Assembly (NCBI GenBank): GCA_019038735.1
Contig: JAHOYW010000107.1
Location: forward strand, 1 to 9,028
DNA: 9,028 nt
Source: Victivallales bacterium
Lineage (GTDB): Bacteria; Verrucomicrobiota; Lentisphaeria; Victivallales; Victivallaceae
Direction: 5' to 3'
The notes beneath the pieces are model-generated. The model saw nothing but the letters and a program-made list of their open reading frames with translations. It did not search any database and had not been told where the DNA came from. Every line of letters starts with the position of its first letter. Positions within the stretch are counted from its first letter, which is position 1. This document shows, one piece after another, positions 6,168 through 9,028 of the stretch. The translations under genes and the position numbers were made by a program.

Positions 6168-6873
6168 AAAATAATCTTCCGAGTAAAGCGCAGATTGCGA
6201 ATTCTGTACGTAATGGACGTATTCCCAGATGTACCGCCGGACAAGCGTGTGCCGCCAACATTTCAATTTCGTAATCAGTGAAGCCGCCCTCAGGTCCAAT
6301 ACAAAGCGTTACCGCTCTCCCTACTTGTCCCGGGCAGGCTTGTTCTGCGGTCGGATGAGCTGTAATTCCTAGTGAATCTCCTACTATATCTGTTAATTCA
6401 TTTTCAACGAAAGGCTTGAATTTTCGGCGAAAATGTATTTCAGGCATCATTGTATCACAGCTTTGTTCCAAGCCGAGAATAATGTGTTTGCGTAAAGCTT
6501 CTTCTTCAAGCAAAGGCGAACTCCAATAACTTTTTTCAACTTTGCGGCTGGCTATGAAGTATATTTTTTTGACTCCATAAGCAATAACTGCCTGCAAAAC
6601 TTTTTTCATGGTTTGCGGTCGCTGTAAAGCACATATCAAAGTTAGCGGCAAAGCTTCCGGTGCTTCATCATTCAGCTTAACCAGTAATTTTATATTATCG
6701 CAGTTAAGTTCGCTGACTTCTCCAGTCCCAAGCATACCGTTAAGCAGACCAACTTTCACACAAGAGCCCTGCTCTACCCGCAAAACTTTGCGCAGGTGCT
6801 CAAAACGTTGTCCGCTCAAGGATACTGTATTTGATGAAACAAAATCAGTTTTATATAATAAAATCAAATTCAT
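6166..6873 (-). CDS. rsmE: RsmE, 16S rRNA (uracil1498-N3)-methyltransferase
   Basis: A SPOUT-class methyltransferase of 235 aa that methylates N3 of U1498 in 16S rRNA on the small subunit using S-adenosylmethionine. The N-terminal PUA-like part shows RFEHLRKVLRVEQG (23-36). The C-terminal knotted SAM-binding fold shows the signature IGPEGGFTDYEIEML (192-206) and LGIRPLRTEFA (216-226). The last motif normally reads LGxRILRTETA, so residue 225 is Phe where Thr is usual. This lies near the cofactor loop and might alter the knot slightly, but the rest of the motif is intact. Length is typical. Upstream of the ATG only a weak GGA is seen. It heads a pair with the M32 carboxypeptidase gene. Confidence 0.94.
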   Translation of the reverse strand: MNLILLYKTDFVSSNTVSLSGQRFEHLRKVLRVEQGSCVKVGLLNGMLGTGEVSELNCDNIKLLVKLNDEAPEALPLTLICALQRPQTMKKVLQAVIAYGVKKIYFIASRKVEKSYWSSPLLEEEALRKHIILGLEQSCDTMMPEIHFRRKFKPFVENELTDIVGDSLGITAHPTAEQACPGQVGRAVTLCIGPEGGFTDYEIEMLAAHACPAVHLGIRPLRTEFAICALLGRLF

Positions 6874-6892
6874 AAGATTGAAATTCCATATT

Positions 6893-6921
6893 TTGCCATT
6901 CTATTATTAAGAATTTATAAC
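6893..6921 (+). promoter_or_regulatory. Candidate sigma70-type promoter for acpS
   Basis: TTGCCA (6893-6898), 17 bases, TATAAC (6916-6921): each box matches the consensus at five of six positions with ideal spacing. Transcription would start near 6928 and leave a leader of about 26 bases containing the acpS ribosome binding site. It overlaps a minus-strand promoter candidate on the same DNA. Confidence 0.6.
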
Positions 6922-6926
6922 TGCAA
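6898..6926 (-). promoter_or_regulatory. Candidate sigma70-type promoter for rsmE
   Basis: On the minus strand TTGCAG (6926-6921), 17 bases, TAGAAT (6903-6898). The -10 is good and the -35 moderate. Its boxes fall on almost the same bases as the acpS promoter, so the two polymerases could not bind at once. Transcription would start near 6891, about 18 bases before the rsmE ATG. Confidence 0.45.
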
Positions 6927-6953
6927 GCGAAAAATACAAGTATAAGGACAAAG

Positions 6954-7331
6954 ATGATTGTAGGAATTGGTACAGACATAATAAAAATAGAACGAATGAC
7001 AGCATTATTTGAACGGCACGGCAAAGCCTTTGTCAATAAAATATTTACCGAAGAGGAAAGAAGCGAAGCGGCTACACGTAAGAACCCAATAGAATATTAC
7101 GCCGGACGCTGGGCGGCAAAAGAATCTGTATCAAAAGCTCTGCAATGCGGCATAGGCAAAAATTGTTCCTGGCAGGACATTAATATCCATAATACACCCG
7201 AAGGAAACCCTCAACTCTTTCTGGTCGGTAGTGCCGCCAAAAAAGCGGCAGACATCAATGCCACAAATTTTCATGTAAGCATCTCGCATGAAAGAGAATA
7301 CGCCTGCGCCATGGTTATACTGGAATCATAA
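6954..7331 (+). CDS. acpS: AcpS, holo-[acyl-carrier-protein] synthase
   Basis: The short stand-alone phosphopantetheinyl transferase (125 aa) that moves 4'-phosphopantetheine from CoA to the serine of acyl carrier protein, activating it for fatty acid synthesis. Visible marks: IVGIGTDIIKIERM (2-15) with metal ligand D8, FTEEER (31-36), YAGRWAAKESVSKAL (49-63) with metal ligand E57, and the C-terminal HVSISHEREYACAMVILE (107-124). All key residues are present and the length is standard. AAGGA at 6944-6948 precedes the ATG by five bases. It is divergent from rsmE, and a small lipoprotein gene follows after 53 bp. Confidence 0.96.
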   Translation: MIVGIGTDIIKIERMTALFERHGKAFVNKIFTEEERSEAATRKNPIEYYAGRWAAKESVSKALQCGIGKNCSWQDINIHNTPEGNPQLFLVGSAAKKAADINATNFHVSISHEREYACAMVILES

Positions 7332-7371
7332 AATATCGCAAATTTAAAGTATTGACTTATTAACATAAAAA

Positions 7372-7377
7372 AAGGAG
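7372..7377 (+). promoter_or_regulatory. Ribosome binding site of the small lipoprotein gene
   Basis: AAGGAG lies seven bases upstream of the ATG at 7385, following an A-rich stretch. A near-consensus Shine-Dalgarno indicates good expression and fixes the start used for the signal peptide. Confidence 0.7.
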
Positions 7378-7384
7378 TTGGACC

Positions 7385-7693
7385 ATGAACAAAATTACTA
7401 AGTTTTTTGTTGTCGCCATATCTGCATTAATCCTGACCGGTTGCGGCAACAGTGAGCCTGCTATCACCGAAAACACAGCTCCATTCGAAAAGGCTATCGC
7501 TCAGTATTGCCGTGCTAAAAGTTATGGAATGAAAGTCAAAAAGTTTGTGTCATTGAAAGTTACAGCCAACAAGGCTGATGCTGTCGCGAAAATGCAGGAA
7601 GCCAGCGGCGCTTATGGTATTTCTGTAAAATGGGAATTCAAATTCCAAAAACAAAATGGCACATGGAAAGCACTTTCACACAACGCCAAATAA
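7385..7693 (+). CDS. Small lipoprotein of unknown function
   Basis: A 102-aa exported lipoprotein. The signal peptide is MNKITKFF plus a hydrophobic core (about 8-17), ending in the lipobox LTGC with C20 as the lipidated cysteine. The mature part of about 82 residues has a helix-like start (FEKAIAQYCRAKSYGMKV, 34-51) followed by alternating strands that end in VKWEFKFQKQNGTWKALSH. This helix-then-sheet layout with a closing ...F.K.NGTWK pattern resembles NTF2-like or lumazine-binding-like lipoproteins such as DUF4878 members, but I cannot assign a family. Residue +2 after the cysteine is Asn, not Asp, so outer-membrane sorting is not excluded. It sits between acpS and ftsA, with its own good ribosome binding site. 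No function is claimed. Confidence 0.8.
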   Translation: MNKITKFFVVAISALILTGCGNSEPAITENTAPFEKAIAQYCRAKSYGMKVKKFVSLKVTANKADAVAKMQEASGAYGISVKWEFKFQKQNGTWKALSHNAK

Positions 7694-7817
7694 AATATTA
7701 TCTTTTATCGCAATTTAAATAAAAAGTTAAAAAAGACAGTTTTTTTCATTATCAGTTAGCAATTTATTATGATTAGTAATATCTTTAGTAAGATAAATTT
7801 AACTCGGATTTTTTTGT

Positions 7818-8966
7818 ATGTTTCAGCAAAATAATATCATCACAGCTATAGAAATCGGCACATCAAAAATATGTGTATTGATAGGTGAAACTTCAGCAGA
7901 GGAAAAACTCGCGGTAATCGGCTTCGGCGAATACCCCTCGAACAACTCAGTCGTCAAGGGCGAAATTGTCGATATGGATACCGCTCTTGAACAACTTACC
8001 AAAGCGATAAATCAGGCAGATGAGAGTTCTAACCGCGCGATAAATGACAGCAATATCATCGCTATATCAATAACCGGATCAAATATTTTATCGTACCAAG
8101 GCTCGGCCGCTATTTTTGTTAATAGCGAGGATCACCGGATTGGGGAAGAAGAAATCACCGCCGCGGTTAAAAACGCACAGTCAAATAATATCCCTTATGA
8201 CAGAACGCTTATCAACTCTTTTGATTCATATTTTCTGATCGACGGCAATAAGCGTGTTCGTAATCCAATAGATATGATTGCGCATAAACTTGAAGTTTTT
8301 ATTCACGCTGTGCACGGCAAAACTAACCAAATTGAAAATTTTTATTCCTTGATTCGTGATGCCGGATTCGATGATGATCCAATACCAGTTTTCAGCGGAA
8401 TTGCGTCGGCTTATGGAGTTTTAAGCGATGAAGAAAAAGAAAATGGAGCTTTATTGTTGGATATAGGTGCCGGCACCTGCGAATACCTTGCGATATTCAA
8501 TATGGGAATACTCGCCAGCGGAGTTTTACCAATAGGCTTTGAGCATGTTGCCAACGATTTATCACTGGGGCTGGATTTACATGTATCCGATTGCCGAAAA
8601 TTACTTAAAGAAGGAACTATTGTTGAACATATCCAGCAACGCAAGGCTTTTATTGAAATCCGCACATCTCCAGGCAGTTTAAGAAAAATTCCTTTAACTT
8701 CATTTGAGAAAATTATAGATTTACGGCTACGGGAAACTTTTCAAATCATTCACGAAAAACTAGCCTCGCAGAATATTTTGCGAAATCTCGGTTCCGGTGG
8801 TATCATTACTGGCGGCGGCGCACAGTTTTCACGATGCCCTGAATTATTCAGTGAAGTATTTCCGTTACCAGTTCGTATCGGCAAACCTTTTACGACAAAC
8901 GGTATGATGGTAGGAATAGAAAACCCGCGTTACTCCACACTCTGGGGCACTTTGAAATATGCATAA
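7818..8966 (+). CDS. ftsA: FtsA, actin-like cell-division protein, without C-terminal membrane helix
   Basis: FtsA polymerises, tethers FtsZ to the inner membrane and recruits later division proteins. The actin/Hsp70 ATPase motifs are phosphate-1 AIEIGTSKICVLIGE (10-24), phosphate-2 LLLDIGAGTCEYLAIF (212-227) and adenosine GGIITGGGAQF (327-337). The SHS2 (1C) insertion covers about 80-165. ILASGVLPIGFEHVANDL (231-248) is typical of FtsA rather than MreB. The protein is 382 aa against about 420 in E. coli. It stops right after the final conserved segment (YSTLWGTLKYA), so the linker and amphipathic membrane-targeting helix are missing. The frame remains open for 20 codons after the TAA. No convincing Shine-Dalgarno precedes the ATG; only GGA lies about nine bases away. 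The usual partner ftsQ is not upstream, and whether ftsZ follows cannot be seen. Confidence 0.93.
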   Translation: MFQQNNIITAIEIGTSKICVLIGETSAEEKLAVIGFGEYPSNNSVVKGEIVDMDTALEQLTKAINQADESSNRAINDSNIIAISITGSNILSYQGSAAIFVNSEDHRIGEEEITAAVKNAQSNNIPYDRTLINSFDSYFLIDGNKRVRNPIDMIAHKLEVFIHAVHGKTNQIENFYSLIRDAGFDDDPIPVFSGIASAYGVLSDEEKENGALLLDIGAGTCEYLAIFNMGILASGVLPIGFEHVANDLSLGLDLHVSDCRKLLKEGTIVEHIQQRKAFIEIRTSPGSLRKIPLTSFEKIIDLRLRETFQIIHEKLASQNILRNLGSGGIITGGGAQFSRCPELFSEVFPLPVRIGKPFTTNGMMVGIENPRYSTLWGTLKYA

Positions 8967-9028
8967 GAATTTAATCAAATAGTTAATTCCAAACAGAAAA
9001 GCAGTATTGCGGAAAAATTCTTGAACAG

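Noticed and set aside
6156..6299. 48-residue N-terminal extension of the M32 carboxypeptidase
   Set aside because: It lies within the rsmE coding sequence in another frame, has no M32 features, and a strong AAAGGAGGG sits directly before the ATG at 6155.
6851..7036. Hydrophobic 61-aa minus-strand frame across the acpS start
   Set aside because: It is antisense to the conserved acpS N-terminus and covers the rsmE/acpS promoter region; no ribosome binding site or family resemblance.
7352..7357. TTGACT as a -35 box for the small lipoprotein gene
   Set aside because: The place where a -10 should lie is occupied by the ribosome binding site and start region, with no TATAAT-like hexamer.
7729..7746. 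Rho-independent terminator after the small lipoprotein gene (A6-GACAG-T7)
   Set aside because: The stem would consist only of A-U pairs with no G-C pair, too weak to support a terminator call.
2..8966. UAA recoding, suggested by suspicious stops in both murE and ftsA
   Set aside because: Five other complete genes (murF, uxs, M32 peptidase, rsmE, acpS) end at TAA at the expected protein length, so TAA works as a stop here.

Overview
The window looks like chromosomal DNA from an AT-rich Gram-negative bacterium. Evidence for a Gram-negative envelope is two lipoproteins with clear lipoboxes, one carrying a BamE/SmpA-like module, together with MurE/MurF and FtsA. I suspect a PVC-type lineage (Lentisphaerota or Verrucomicrobiota) from the overall gene flavour, but no phylogenetic marker here proves it. 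All seven left-hand genes lie on the minus strand and all three right-hand genes on the plus strand. The switch point is an 80-bp divergent intergenic region at 6874-6953. Stop codons are TAA or TAG throughout; no gene here ends in TGA.

Reading the minus strand in its direction of transcription (right to left): rsmE (16S rRNA m3U1498 methyltransferase) and an M32 carboxypeptidase form a tight pair whose second Shine-Dalgarno straddles the first stop. A perfect TTGACA -35 follows, heading a second pair: a BamE-like lipoprotein and UDP-glucuronate decarboxylase (UDP-xylose synthase). Next comes a mobile island: an IS200/RAYT-type Y1 (HUH) transposase of 150 aa, flanked by three copies of a ~90-bp composite palindromic repeat at 2213-2302, 2320-2411 and 2884-2974. 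The central hairpin of each copy is preceded by the tetranucleotide GTAG, as in classical REP elements. The minus-strand block ends with murF then murE, which overlap by 14 nt and are in the reverse of the usual murE-murF order. The murF start codon and ribosome binding site sit at the outer edge of one repeat copy. murE hits a stop codon at the very edge of the window and lacks its C-terminal half.

On the plus strand are acpS (holo-ACP synthase), a 102-aa lipoprotein of unknown function, and ftsA. FtsA stops right after its actin-like fold, without the usual linker and C-terminal membrane-targeting helix, although the frame stays open after the stop to the end of the window.

The functional theme is housekeeping of the envelope (peptidoglycan precursors, division, lipoproteins, sugar nucleotide, lipid carrier activation). 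I found no defence system, CRISPR array, tRNA or rRNA. The most interesting element is the transposase with its GTAG-REP composite repeats and their intrusion into the murF leader.
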